Translations under genes and position numbers: made by a program
Shown here: piece by piece, positions 52,621 through 62,437 of the stretch
Layout: each line of letters starts with the position of its first letter
Numbering within the stretch: position 1 is the first letter of the stretch
Notes under the pieces: generated by a model
What the model was told of the DNA's origin: nothing
What the model saw: only the letters and a program-made list of their open reading frames with translations
Databases searched by the model: none
Assembly: GCF_036670015.1 (NCBI RefSeq)
Contig: NZ_CP137636.1
Location: 3,636,501 to 3,700,500, forward strand
Source: Niallia sp. XMNu-256
GTDB taxonomy: Bacteria; Bacillota; Bacilli; Bacillales; Cytobacillaceae
Direction of reading: 5' to 3'
DNA length: 64,000 nucleotides

Positions 52621-53103
52621 TTAAACTAAGACCAGTTCTTTTTGAGTTTCGTTCAATAGATTAACCGTGAATTCTTTATGTAAACTAGAAAAAAGAGCTT
52701 CTATATACTGATAAACGTGTTCCCTAGAATATGGATCAACAAATAAATAATTATAGTACGGGGAATCTTGAGATCCTTTTAATTCTGTACGGTACCGCTT
52801 AAAATGGTCCCATGCTGGTTCAATACCCAATGCATGTAAAGGGGCTAGATTAAGTTTAAGTGATACCCCCACTAATTCATTTTGTAATAATTGATGCGTT
52901 TCAGCGATATATTCGACCGTTGCTACTGGAAGTTGTACACTTGGACGAGACACCCTTTGTTGTGTATTTGTGTCATAGAAAAATGATACGAATTCAGTTT
53001 CACTTTCGTTCGAGGGCATTGCCTCATCTGACACAAGATTTAAATCCTTTAACCTCTTACACAGCTCCTCAAATAACTCCTTGCCTTCCGGATTCATCAT
53101 CAT
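52621..53103 (-). CDS. Hypothetical protein
   Basis: A 160-residue acidic soluble protein I do not recognise. It starts with MMMNPEGKELFEELCKRL (three ATGs; AAGGAGAGG upstream) and includes YIAETHQLLQNELVGVSLKL and YYNYLFVDPYSREHVYQYIE. No membrane helix or signal is visible. It is monocistronic and converges on the YvrJ gene. Confidence 0.6.
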   Translation of the reverse strand: MMMNPEGKELFEELCKRLKDLNLVSDEAMPSNESETEFVSFFYDTNTQQRVSRPSVQLPVATVEYIAETHQLLQNELVGVSLKLNLAPLHALGIEPAWDHFKRYRTELKGSQDSPYYNYLFVDPYSREHVYQYIEALFSSLHKEFTVNLLNETQKELVLV

Positions 53104-53244
53104 AACATAAACCTCTCCTTAAAAGATCTGAAATCGCTTTCAAAATGACAGTATAATAGATTAGAAAAGAACTCACTATTTTTAATATATCATTATCTGG
53201 GGGCGAAAAAGATGACACTTCTGTGAAAGTTGTCCCCTTCATAT

Positions 53245-53415
53245 TTAGAAATCGAATTTCTGTACAAATCCGCACCCTTGGCACGCTCTTCCTAATTGTT
53301 TTCCCGTTTGTGGGTCTTTGAAATAGGTTTCGTCAAAACCACACACTTCACATTCTATCACATGCAGGATTTCTCGTGAACCAAATAGAGCATTCAATAG
53401 ATATTCAAAATACAT
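53245..53415 (-). CDS. Small zinc-ribbon-like protein (56 residues)
   Basis: Starts MYFEYLLNALFGSREIL and carries two CxxC knuckles, CEVCGF and CQGCGF, 24 residues apart, which fits a zinc ribbon. GAGGTACGGAG lies before the ATG. Specific function unknown. Confidence 0.65.
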   Translation of the reverse strand: MYFEYLLNALFGSREILHVIECEVCGFDETYFKDPQTGKQLGRACQGCGFVQKFDF

Positions 53416-53751
53416 TCTCCGTACCTCTTATAATTTTTTTCTATTAATTTATCATATCATTTGTTCAAAGAAACGAGAATTCTGTCAGTTATCTTTATTT
53501 AAATTTCGCGCCTTCGAAATAAATTAATTTTTTTAAGAACTTCTCTTCAAAATCCATCAGTTTCTCGCAGCAAACGGGGTATTTAGATAGAAGAATTTCG
53601 TTGTTTTTCTCCTTATTCGCTGAGAAGGCACGGTTTAAGAAAAAATATGACGATAGAAAGGCGGTCTATTTTACAAGGAAAATAGCTGCAAATATGGAAT
53701 TACTAGACACAGGGAAAAACAAACCCTATCTTTCGGAAAGGTAGTGATACC
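53416..53751. other. Intergenic region without recognised features
   Basis: 336 AT-rich bases between divergent small genes. No repeat unit, RNA motif or supported ORF was seen. Confidence 0.4.
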
Positions 53752-54051
53752 ATGTTTTATGTAATTGTACAACGAAAGGTTCCTGCAAAGTCCCAAGTTT
53801 CCGGTGAAGGGGAAGCGAGGGAGACTGTCCGAAATGTTCTTGCGTTACAGCGGGTGAAAGTCATGACGATGTTTCGCATGAGCGAGAAAGCGAAAGGGAT
53901 GCTCGGAAAGATGGAGAGGTTTAGTGAGTTGATCGCCAAGCGCGGTGAACGTGTCACCAGCCAAATCCGAATACAATTGGAGGACATCAAGGGAAAAGTG
54001 CTAGCCCTCTCTCCTTCGGTCTTACAATTTATAGGTCCAGGTGATCATTGA
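53752..54051 (+). CDS. Small basic hypothetical protein
   Basis: A 99-residue basic protein (MFYVIVQRKVPAKSQVSGEGE, then LQRVKVMTMFRMSEKAKGML). GGAAAGG lies ten bases before the ATG. Strand-helix pattern without membrane segments. No family recognised; the gene stands alone. Confidence 0.55.
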   Translation: MFYVIVQRKVPAKSQVSGEGEARETVRNVLALQRVKVMTMFRMSEKAKGMLGKMERFSELIAKRGERVTSQIRIQLEDIKGKVLALSPSVLQFIGPGDH

Positions 54052-54201
54052 TAAACCATTTTAGTGGAAAGGTGGTGGTAGATGAAAAATTCTCTGCGAT
54101 AAATTATTTGGAAAATGAAATGGAATTTGAAGTTATTATAAATAATAATAAAATATTCATGAATAGAGTAAATATAAACCTGTAGCCGCCTTCTGCAGAA
54201 A

Positions 54202-54229
54202 AGCACTCCTTATGGATCGAGGAGTGCTC
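54202..54229. terminator. Hairpin terminator
   Basis: AGCACTCCT and AGGAGTGCT, nine-base perfect arms. The T-rich side is on the minus strand (TTTTCTGC), so it probably serves floT. Confidence 0.6.
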
Positions 54230-54295
54230 ATTGTTAAGTGACTGCAGACACCTTTATTTCAACCATTTTCTTTTACTTACCTATATAAGAGATCT

Positions 54296-55801
54296 TTATT
54301 CCCCATCCGGTTTCGGACTCGTGCTTGAAGCCTCATTTTTGAGTTCCTTCCCTGCAGCTACTTCTGGTTGGATGATTGTAGTTGTTGATCCTTTTGTATA
54401 GTTTTTAATCAGTTCAGCAATATCAATACCGGTCATTTCCTTTAATGGCTCTTGCATATCAACCATTGTTCTCGTTATGCTTTTTCCAAATGACGGAACC
54501 CCTTGGCCATTGCCGGAATCAATGATTTTGACGGAATCAATATTATTAAGCGGCTGAGCAATTTTTTCCGCAAAGACAGGCAGCATTTCGATTAATTTCT
54601 CAGTGATGATGACTTCGCCATGTTTTTCCATTGCTTCTGCTAGTAACTTACGAGCTTCTGCTTCGGCAATCCCGCTTTCACGAATGACATCAGCTTCCGC
54701 TTTACCGCGTTGACGAATAACTTCCGCCTCGGCAGAACCTTCTTCCCGACGAATTTTTGCCTTCGCTTCCCCGTCAATTTCCGCTTTGCGTGCTTGGGCC
54801 TCAGCTTTACGGGTCGTCTCATAGTACTCTGCATCGGCTTTCGTCTTCCGCACTTTGCTTTCCTCTTCTTCTAACTTAACGGCACGTTCTCTTTCTAAAA
54901 ATTGAAGCGTTAATTCTTCCTCCTTAACTTCCTTAGCTAATTTTGCTTTTTCTAACTCATACGACTGTTCTGACTTCGCACGAGCCCGCTCGGTTTCTTC
55001 TTTAAAGGCTGCATCCTTAATATCTTTTTCCTTTTTCGATTCAGCGACAGCAATTTGGCGTTTGTATTCTTCTTCCTTCGCCTCTTGCTCCATTTTCGCG
55101 CGATGAATCCGTGTTTCCCGCTCCGTATCGGCCTCTGCAATCTCTGCCAACTTTCGAACTTCCGCAATCCGTGGCCGTCCTAAATTTTCAAGATAGCCAT
55201 TTTCCTCATCTGCATCCCGTAAATCAGTTAGCCCCAATGAGGTGATTTTGAACCCCATTAAGTCAAGTTGTTTCTGTGCTATATCTTGGACATCATAATT
55301 GAATTTCTCGCGGTCGCTATTAATGTCCTCAACCGTCATTTTTGATAAAATCGCCCGAAGGTTACTACCAAGGACTTCAATGATTTCTGCTTCAATCTCT
55401 TCTTGTTTTTTTCCTAAAAATTGCTCCGCATAGTTGGCGATTCCATTCAAGGTATCGGCGACTTTAACCATGGCCACCGCATCAGCAACAATCGGAACTC
55501 CGCCAAGGGTGTACACTCTTGGAGTTGATAACTTTAATTGGAACGAGGTCAGATTAACTGGTGTTGAGGTCTGGAATCGTCTTAACCGATAGCCTCCCCC
55601 ACGAATAATTTTCATTGAACGGCCTTCCTGATCGCTAAAAATATTCGTTTCTTTCTCTGGATCTCCGAGTTTTGGACCAGTAATAATTAAGGCTTCATTC
55701 GACTTCGCTGTTCGGTAGCGGATTCGCACCCAAAAGTAATACCCGATCCCGCCAAGAGCGGCCAAAATCAGAATTGGAATAAAGATGATTGCAAATAACA
55801 T
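54296..55801 (-). CDS. floT: Flotillin FloT
   Basis: A 501-residue membrane scaffold protein of functional membrane microdomains. Order: N-terminal membrane hairpin (about 4-25), SPFH domain (about 30-200), a long Glu/Ala coiled coil (about 210-400, with repeats such as AEADVIRESGIAEAEARKL), and a C-terminal tail with LIKNYTKGST. Length and layout match B. subtilis FloT (YuaG). GGGGGAAAGAG precedes the ATG. No neighbouring yuaF-like gene is seen. Confidence 0.95.
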   Translation of the reverse strand: MLFAIIFIPILILAALGGIGYYFWVRIRYRTAKSNEALIITGPKLGDPEKETNIFSDQEGRSMKIIRGGGYRLRRFQTSTPVNLTSFQLKLSTPRVYTLGGVPIVADAVAMVKVADTLNGIANYAEQFLGKKQEEIEAEIIEVLGSNLRAILSKMTVEDINSDREKFNYDVQDIAQKQLDLMGFKITSLGLTDLRDADEENGYLENLGRPRIAEVRKLAEIAEADTERETRIHRAKMEQEAKEEEYKRQIAVAESKKEKDIKDAAFKEETERARAKSEQSYELEKAKLAKEVKEEELTLQFLERERAVKLEEEESKVRKTKADAEYYETTRKAEAQARKAEIDGEAKAKIRREEGSAEAEVIRQRGKAEADVIRESGIAEAEARKLLAEAMEKHGEVIITEKLIEMLPVFAEKIAQPLNNIDSVKIIDSGNGQGVPSFGKSITRTMVDMQEPLKEMTGIDIAELIKNYTKGSTTTIIQPEVAAGKELKNEASSTSPKPDGE

Positions 55802-56077
55802 TCTCTTTCCCCCTTTAGAATAATCTTATTAAACCTACAAATGTAGGGTGGAACATGTGATAAATTGGACTTGTTTTAAGAGTTGCGGAATGTGCTTTTG
55901 TAGAAAGTGGGATTAGATACGAGAGGTTAAATATTGGGAGGAACAGAATCTAAAAAACCACGAATCTTGCACACTGTTTCATTATATAACTAGCTATATA
56001 TATTATTACGAATAAAAAAGGAAGAAGGTTTCATTAATTTGAATATATGAAAAAATTAAAGTGTACAGCAGCCTTGT

Positions 56078-57277
56078 CTAAAAAACGAAACCTTCTTTTT
56101 GAAAGGCGAGTTTTCCTCGGGTAAATGTCATCACGATGTCCAATTGTTCATCTAAAATCACGATATCGGCATCTTTTCCAATTTCAAGACTGCCTTTGCG
56201 GTCGAATATCTTTATTTGCTTTGCTGGGTTAACAGCCGCCATTCTGATCGCATCTTGAAGAGAGCATCCAGTATAGGAGATCATGTTTTTCAAAGCATTC
56301 CCTAATTTCAAGACACTTCCAGCAAGGGTTCCATCTTTTAAGACTGCCTTGCCATTTGTCACGATGACCTCTTGACCGCCGAGATCATACGAACCGCTTT
56401 TCAAGCATTTTGCCCTCATTGAATCGGTGATTAATACGATCCCATCCTTGCCTTTTTGCTTATAAGCAAGCTGGACGATCTCAGGTCGGACATGGATCCC
56501 ATCGACAATTAATTCAGCTTTAACATCCTCACGTAATAAAGCAGCCCCCACTACACCTGGTTCTCGATGATGCAACCCTTTCATTTGATTAAAAAGATGA
56601 GTAACATGGCTGACTCCTGCTTCAATCGCTTCAATCGTTTCATTGTAAGTGGCATCGGAATGACCGATTGATGCGGTGATTCCATTCCTTATCAAGTAAT
56701 CAACCATCTGCATTCCCCCTTGTTGCTCTGGCGCTAGAGTTACAAGTTTTACATGATTTTTTGAAAGGGTCTGCCACCTTTTTAGCAGATTCAAATCAGG
56801 GTCCACTATATATTTTTCCGGCTGTGCCCCTGCTCTTTTCGGATTGATAAAAGGTCCTTCCAAATGAAGGCCAAGGATTTCTGCCTTACCTGAAGGGGAT
56901 TGCTTCTCAATATAGGATCCTGCATTTTTTACCGCGTTTTCAATCGCCTCTACACTTTGGGTGATCGTTGTAGCTAGGAAACTTGTTGTCCCTTCTGAAG
57001 GAAGAGTTTCGGTTATATTTGCTAATGCTTCCACCGTGCCATCCATTACATCTGATCCATTTACCCCATGGATATGAAGATCAATCAGACCTGGAATAGC
57101 TGCATAATGGGCAGGCATGTCAATGATCCGGTAACCATCTTCCTTTATTAAGTGATTCATCAAGCCAAGGTCGATAATTTTCTCTCGATGAATTTTAATA
57201 AAACCCTTTTCAATGATTTTATCGGCTGTATATATTTTCATATTTTTTATTAAAATGCTTTGAGCTTTCTGGTTCAT
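56078..57277 (-). CDS. nagA: N-acetylglucosamine-6-phosphate deacetylase
   Basis: Deacetylates GlcNAc-6-phosphate to glucosamine-6-phosphate. The 399-residue product has LIDLHIHGVNG, the metal Glu in LGLHLEGPF, GHSDATY, HLFNQM and the catalytic Asp in LITDSM. It stands alone here; nagB is not adjacent. ATG 57277 is chosen (AAAGG nine bases upstream) over the ATG six bases earlier. It lies downstream of the galactose genes on the same strand, after a hairpin. Confidence 0.94.
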   Translation of the reverse strand: MNQKAQSILIKNMKIYTADKIIEKGFIKIHREKIIDLGLMNHLIKEDGYRIIDMPAHYAAIPGLIDLHIHGVNGSDVMDGTVEALANITETLPSEGTTSFLATTITQSVEAIENAVKNAGSYIEKQSPSGKAEILGLHLEGPFINPKRAGAQPEKYIVDPDLNLLKRWQTLSKNHVKLVTLAPEQQGGMQMVDYLIRNGITASIGHSDATYNETIEAIEAGVSHVTHLFNQMKGLHHREPGVVGAALLREDVKAELIVDGIHVRPEIVQLAYKQKGKDGIVLITDSMRAKCLKSGSYDLGGQEVIVTNGKAVLKDGTLAGSVLKLGNALKNMISYTGCSLQDAIRMAAVNPAKQIKIFDRKGSLEIGKDADIVILDEQLDIVMTFTRGKLAFQKEGFVF

Positions 57278-57349
57278 GGTCATGTTCCTTTCGTGATAAC
57301 CATTTGCACGGCTGCAAAAGCTATCCCATCTGTCAAATGATCGACAAAA

Positions 57350-57383
57350 CAGGAAATGCCAAGCACCTTTTGGTTACTTGGCA
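57350..57383 (-). terminator. Terminator after galM
   Basis: TGCCAAG and CTTGGCA form a 7-bp stem, then TTTCCTGTTTTG on the minus strand. Confidence 0.6.
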
Positions 57384-57483
57384 ATATCTTATCATTAATT
57401 TAGGCTCTGTAATAGTTATGTCCACGTTAAAATTGGCCTTTAAATTTTAACAACAAACTTTACGAAACAGCCTTAATTCATGT

Positions 57484-58524
57484 TTATCTAAACTTCCACT
57501 TCGTATAAGCGGTATATACTTGACCCTTTTCAAGGATGCACGATGGGAAATGTGGATGGTGGATCGAGTCTGGCAATCCTTGGGTTTCGAGGCAAAGACC
57601 TAAATGCTTTCGAATTGGAACCCCATCATGCACAGTGAAGTCCCCTTCAAGTTGATTGCCTGTATAAAGCACTACACATGGCTGGTCGGTTTCTATTGTT
57701 AGGCTACGGCCACTTTCCTCATCTTTAAGAACAATTGGATCGGGCTCGTCTTGTAGCAAGAATGGATGATCATAGCCATGTCCGGCTAGTATATTTTGAG
57801 GATGTTCCGATTCCACCCCATCTCGTATCGCTCTTCCAGTTGAAAAGTCGAACGGTGTTCCCTCAACAGGAAGGATGGTTCCAGTCGGAAGCAGCTCTTC
57901 AGTGAGTTGGAGAAACTCCTTACTTTTTAACTGCAATAAATGGTCCTGGATATCCCGTTTTACATTACCTGATAGATTGAAATACGTATGATTGGTTACA
58001 TTAAGCAAGGTTGTCTTGTCTGATACCCCTTCATAGGCAAGAATAAATTCATTGTCATTATTTAATGTGTAGGTGATTTTCATCTGCACATTTCCAGGGT
58101 ATCCACTTTCACCGTCCTTACTTAAATAGGAAAATACTAAACTGACATTTTCGTCAGTTTCTACAGTCTCTACATTCCAAATAACCTTATCTAAGCCCTT
58201 TACCCCACCATGCAGATGGTTTCCACGATCATTCTTCTCTAGTTGATACACCTCATCGTTCAATTGGAATTGGGCTTCTCCGATTCTTCCAGCTACCCGT
58301 CCAATGATTGCCCCAAAATAGGGAGAATGCGTTTGATAGTCTTCTAGCTTGTCAAAGCCTAGAACAACGTTTTCTATATTCCCCTGTTGATCAGGAACCA
58401 TCATTTTTGTAATAATGCCTCCGTAATTAAGGCTTGTCACTTTCATCCCTTGATTATTCACCAATGTATAGGCCGTCACTTCCCGGCCATCCCACTCTCC
58501 AAACTTTTCTTGATAAATATTCAT
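57484..58524 (-). CDS. galM: Aldose 1-epimerase (galactose mutarotase)
   Basis: Interconverts alpha and beta anomers of galactose before GalK. The 346-residue product has IIGRVAGRIG, NHLHGG (first catalytic His), and LLNVTNHTYFNLSG (second His). Final gene of the Leloir block: GH2, galK, galE, galT, galM run in the same direction. Confidence 0.94.
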   Translation of the reverse strand: MNIYQEKFGEWDGREVTAYTLVNNQGMKVTSLNYGGIITKMMVPDQQGNIENVVLGFDKLEDYQTHSPYFGAIIGRVAGRIGEAQFQLNDEVYQLEKNDRGNHLHGGVKGLDKVIWNVETVETDENVSLVFSYLSKDGESGYPGNVQMKITYTLNNDNEFILAYEGVSDKTTLLNVTNHTYFNLSGNVKRDIQDHLLQLKSKEFLQLTEELLPTGTILPVEGTPFDFSTGRAIRDGVESEHPQNILAGHGYDHPFLLQDEPDPIVLKDEESGRSLTIETDQPCVVLYTGNQLEGDFTVHDGVPIRKHLGLCLETQGLPDSIHHPHFPSCILEKGQVYTAYTKWKFR

Positions 58525-58632
58525 TTGCGAAACTCCAATCTTTTAATCAAAAATGCAAACAAGGGCGAGCCCTTTGTTTTTACAAAGAGTAAGCAACTCT
58601 TAGGTTTTTTCAAAGAGCCCCCCTATTTCTAA

Positions 58633-58683
58633 AATGAAACGCGAGAACCGTCCCCATGTTTCAAAGAACCGTCATGTTTCATA
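58633..58683. repeat. TGAAAC/GTTTCA-flanked repeat at the galT stop codon
   Basis: ATGAAACGCGAGAACCGTCC, CCATGTTTCA and AAGAACCGTCATGTTTCAT: GAACCGTC and ATGTTTCA occur twice within 50 bases. The element supplies the galT stop codon. Confidence 0.5.
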
Positions 58684-60166
58684 GTGTGGTTAGAAAGCGT
58701 TGAAAGGCTTGTTGGCCTTGTTGGTTTCTCTTGAATACTCCTGCGTCTTCGAGGACTCGGAGGAATTTTCTGCCGACTTCTTTTTGGATGATCTTATTGA
58801 CGGTTTCTTCGTTTAGGTTTGAGTGATGTTTTTTGATTTCCTCTGCCCATGCTATGTGGTATGGCGGAATGTCATTTTCTTTGTTTAATAGAAACTTTTC
58901 TACTTCGGCTAATTCCGTTTTCAAGCGGGCAGGCAAGACCGCTAATCCCATCACTTCAATCAAACCGATGTTTTCCTTTTTAATATGATGCACATCCGGA
59001 TGAGGATGAAAAATCCCTAGCGGGTATTGTTCGGTTGTCCGGTTATTTCGTAAGACGAGGTCAAGCTCATACTCATCGTTACGCCTTCTCGCAATTGGGG
59101 TGATCGTGTTATGACGAGTTTTGCCGGAATAAGCAACAATCTCTACTTCAGGATCACTGTAATTCTTCCAAGCTTCAAAAATATAATCGGCAGCGGCGAC
59201 GAGCTTCTCTGGAGTTTCTCCCTGCAGACGGATTACCGACATCGGCCATTTTACGGTTGCGGCATGGACACCAGGAAAATTTTTTATTGTAAAAACATGC
59301 TCCTCTTCCGCTATTGCCATCGCAAACTCGTAATTCCCTCCTTGATAATGATCATGAGTAAGAATGGAGCCGCCAACAATGGGCAAGTCGGCATTCGAGC
59401 CGATAAAATAATGAGGAAATTTACCGACAAAGTCCAATAGCCTGACAAACGTTTCCCGATTAATCACCATATCGCGATGTTCTCCAGCTAACACAATGCA
59501 ATGTTCGTTGTAATACACATAAGGAGAATATTGGAGGTACCAGTCCTCACCGCTCATCTCCATTCGAATCATCCGATGATTTGAACGGGCTGGATGCCCA
59601 ATTCTACCTGCATATCCTTCATTTTCAATGCAAAGCTGACACTTCGGATAATGGATATCAGTAAGCTTGCTTTCTTTTTCTAAGGCAATCTGTTTCGGGT
59701 CTTTCTCTGGCTTGGATAAATTAATCGTAATATCAAGCTCGCCATACGCGGTTTCTGCCTTGTAATGAATGTTTTTTGCAATTCGTTTCGTTTGAATATA
59801 GTTGCTGCATTGACTTAACCGATAAAAATAATTGGTCGCTATTTGTGGATCCCTTACGAACTTTTCGAAAAAAGTTTGATTCACCTCAGATGGCTTTGAG
59901 ATGAACACATTCATGATTTTGCTGGACAGGATTTCTTTTTCATCCAATACATCTGGAATCAACCCTTGTTGAACGGCATAGTTTGTTAACTCTTCTACCA
60001 AGTCTGGCAAATCCTTTTCAGGAATAGCTGGGACCGCTTCAGGAAAGGAGTCCAAACGTAAATGGGCCAGAACCTGATTACGGGCATATAATTGGTCTTC
60101 CTTCTGAATTAACCCTGCTGAAACAGCCCCCTGAACTAACCCTTGTATCGTACTGTATACCTCCAT
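58679..60166 (-). CDS. galT: Galactose-1-phosphate uridylyltransferase (Firmicutes type)
   Basis: Exchanges UMP between UDP-glucose and galactose-1-phosphate. The 495-residue length matches the long Bacillus type (about 510), not the 350-residue Escherichia type. Seen: CQLCIENEGYAGR, YYNEHCIVL, GSNADLPIVGGSILTHDHYQGG (His-rich catalytic stretch) and FHPHPDVHHIK. ATG 60166 is preceded by AGGAGG at eight bases; an open frame extends into galE without a site. It begins 13 bases after galE. Confidence 0.95.
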   Translation of the reverse strand: MEVYSTIQGLVQGAVSAGLIQKEDQLYARNQVLAHLRLDSFPEAVPAIPEKDLPDLVEELTNYAVQQGLIPDVLDEKEILSSKIMNVFISKPSEVNQTFFEKFVRDPQIATNYFYRLSQCSNYIQTKRIAKNIHYKAETAYGELDITINLSKPEKDPKQIALEKESKLTDIHYPKCQLCIENEGYAGRIGHPARSNHRMIRMEMSGEDWYLQYSPYVYYNEHCIVLAGEHRDMVINRETFVRLLDFVGKFPHYFIGSNADLPIVGGSILTHDHYQGGNYEFAMAIAEEEHVFTIKNFPGVHAATVKWPMSVIRLQGETPEKLVAAADYIFEAWKNYSDPEVEIVAYSGKTRHNTITPIARRRNDEYELDLVLRNNRTTEQYPLGIFHPHPDVHHIKKENIGLIEVMGLAVLPARLKTELAEVEKFLLNKENDIPPYHIAWAEEIKKHHSNLNEETVNKIIQKEVGRKFLRVLEDAGVFKRNQQGQQAFQRFLTTL

Positions 60167-60179
60167 CTCTAAACGCCTC

Positions 60180-61169
60180 CTATTCGTTATAGCCATTTGG
60201 GTGGTGCTTGTGCCAATTCCACGCATCCTGAATGATTTCATGAATGGAGTTACGCTTAGGGCTCCAACCTAATCCTTCTTGCGCCTTTGTTGAAGAGGCA
60301 ATTAATCGGCTTGGATCTCCTGCACGACGTTCTACAATCTGAGCTGGGATCTCATGACCGGTTACCTTCCTTGCTGCTTCAATGATTTCTTTCACGGAAA
60401 ATCCTTTGCTTGATCCAAGGTTAAAAATGTTGCTGTCTCCGCTTTGCTGCAAATATTTTAGTGCAAGGATATGGGCGTCAATCAAATCTTCTACATGAAT
60501 GTAGTCACGAATACATGTACCATCTTCCGTGTCATAATCATCCCCAAAAATCGAAATAAACTCGCGCTTCCCTTGGGCTACCTGCAGAACAACTGGAATT
60601 AAGTGGGTTTCTGGTTGATGATCCTCTCCAATTTCACCTGTTGCCCTTGCCCCAGCGACATTAAAATAACGAAGGGAGACAAATTTAATGCCATGAGCCT
60701 TGTCGCACCACTTCATCATTTTTTCCATCGTTAACTTTGTCTCACCATACGGATTTGTCGGTTTTGTCATCATCTCCTCGGTAATCGGCATGATCTCCTG
60801 TTCTCCATAAGTTGCCGCTGTGGAGGAAAAGACGATAGGTTTGACACCAAATTCAATCATGACATTGAGGAGCACTTCTGTCCCATGAACATTGTTATTA
60901 AAATATTTTATCGGGTCTGTCATCGACTCTCCGACTAATGAGCTCGCTGCAAAGTGAAGTACCCCATCAATTTTCTCTTGCTGAAAAACAGTTTGTAAAA
61001 ATGCCTGATTACGGATATCTCCTTGATAGAAAACCGCTTTTGGATGAATCGCTTTCTCGTGGCCGGTCAGAAGATTGTCCACCACCACTACCTCATATTG
61101 TTGGTCAATCAACTGATAGACCGCATGGGAGCCAATATATCCTGCGCCGCCAAGAACAAGAATTTTCAT
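60180..61169 (-). CDS. galE: UDP-glucose 4-epimerase
   Basis: Interconverts UDP-galactose and UDP-glucose. The 329-residue enzyme shows GGAGYIGSH near residue 8, FSSTAATYG and YGETKLTME (YxxxK), and a [10 protein letters not shown] segment. It overlaps galK by four bases and galT follows directly, so galK-galE-galT are coupled. Confidence 0.96.
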   Translation of the reverse strand: MKILVLGGAGYIGSHAVYQLIDQQYEVVVVDNLLTGHEKAIHPKAVFYQGDIRNQAFLQTVFQQEKIDGVLHFAASSLVGESMTDPIKYFNNNVHGTEVLLNVMIEFGVKPIVFSSTAATYGEQEIMPITEEMMTKPTNPYGETKLTMEKMMKWCDKAHGIKFVSLRYFNVAGARATGEIGEDHQPETHLIPVVLQVAQGKREFISIFGDDYDTEDGTCIRDYIHVEDLIDAHILALKYLQQSGDSNIFNLGSSKGFSVKEIIEAARKVTGHEIPAQIVERRAGDPSRLIASSTKAQEGLGWSPKRNSIHEIIQDAWNWHKHHPNGYNE

Positions 61170-62359
61170 GACAAAACCTCCCGTGTAATCTCTTTTGCTC
61201 CTTCTCCTACATTTGCAACGTAGAAGTCAGCTTGATGACCGATGGTTTCCTCGTACTTTTTGCCAACTTCTTCAATAAAGGTTTCTACCCCATCGGTTTC
61301 CACAATGGCAATGGCACACCCGCCAAAGCCCGCTCCTGTCATCCGAGCACCAAGGGTTCCTTCCTGTTCCCAAGCGGCCTCTACTAACGTGTCTAGCTCA
61401 ATTCCGGTTACTTCGTAATCATCCCGTAAAGAACGGTGCGAATCATTCATTAATTGGCCAAACCTCTTTAATTCATTGCTTCGAAGGGATGAAAGGGCTT
61501 TCAGCGTTCGGCGATTTTCATATACGGCATGCCTTGCTCTTTTAACAAGTGTTTCATTTTCAATCAAATGTTTGTTTGCTTCGAAATCCTCTTGTGACAA
61601 GTCACCAAGAGAATCAATAGCAAGCTCTGTTTGCAGTTGGCTAAGTGCGGTTTCACACTCTTGGCGTCGTTCATTGTATTTGGAATCTGACAGCTCTCTC
61701 CGTTTATTCGTGTTCATAATGATAATTTGATAGTTCAATAGATTGAGGGGCGCATATTGATAGTCTAACGTGTTGCAATCAAGCAAAATTCCGCAATCTT
61801 TTTTTCCCATCCCAACGGCAAATTGATCCATAATCCCGCTGTTGACACCAATAAACTCATTTTCTACTTTTTTTCCTAATTCAACGAGAGTTAAGCGGTC
61901 AAGTCCGAGTTCAAACATTTCATTGACCATCACACCAATCAACATTTCCAGTGAGGCCGATGAGGATAATCCCGCTCCATTTGGAATATTGCCCTGAATA
62001 AGGATATCAAGTCCACATGACAGCTTCGCCCCTGTTTCCAATAAATAACGGAACATTCCTTTTGGATAATTCGCCCAGCCATGATGCTTTTGGTAATTTA
62101 AATCTGAAAGGGAAAACTCAATCACCCCTGAGTTAGGGAAATTAAGCGAATGCAATCGAATCCGATCATCTTTCCGTTTTCGTGCAGCCCCATACGTTCC
62201 AAACGTAATGGCACAGGGAAACACATGTCCGCCATTATAATCGGTATGCTCCCCAATTAAATTAATCCGACCTGGTGAAAAAAAGAGTCGCACTTTTTCC
62301 TCATGACTATTTTCCGGGAATATTTCTTGAAATTGTTGGATCAACTTCATCGTTTCCAT
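61166..62359 (-). CDS. galK: Galactokinase
   Basis: Phosphorylates galactose at C1. The 397-residue GHMP kinase shows the galactose signature [15 protein letters not shown], the ATP loop [14 protein letters not shown], the catalytic Asp in GIMDQFA and [14 protein letters not shown]. The start is taken at 62359, with GAGGGG upstream. Its end overlaps galE. Confidence 0.95.
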   Translation of the reverse strand: METMKLIQQFQEIFPENSHEEKVRLFFSPGRINLIGEHTDYNGGHVFPCAITFGTYGAARKRKDDRIRLHSLNFPNSGVIEFSLSDLNYQKHHGWANYPKGMFRYLLETGAKLSCGLDILIQGNIPNGAGLSSSASLEMLIGVMVNEMFELGLDRLTLVELGKKVENEFIGVNSGIMDQFAVGMGKKDCGILLDCNTLDYQYAPLNLLNYQIIIMNTNKRRELSDSKYNERRQECETALSQLQTELAIDSLGDLSQEDFEANKHLIENETLVKRARHAVYENRRTLKALSSLRSNELKRFGQLMNDSHRSLRDDYEVTGIELDTLVEAAWEQEGTLGARMTGAGFGGCAIAIVETDGVETFIEEVGKKYEETIGHQADFYVANVGEGAKEITREVLS

Positions 62360-62437
62360 TTCTGTCAGGTCCCCTCTCCAAAGATACCTTTGTTACCGGC
62401 AGCAGCAGGAAAGCCCACTGCCGCCCTTTTCCAAGTA

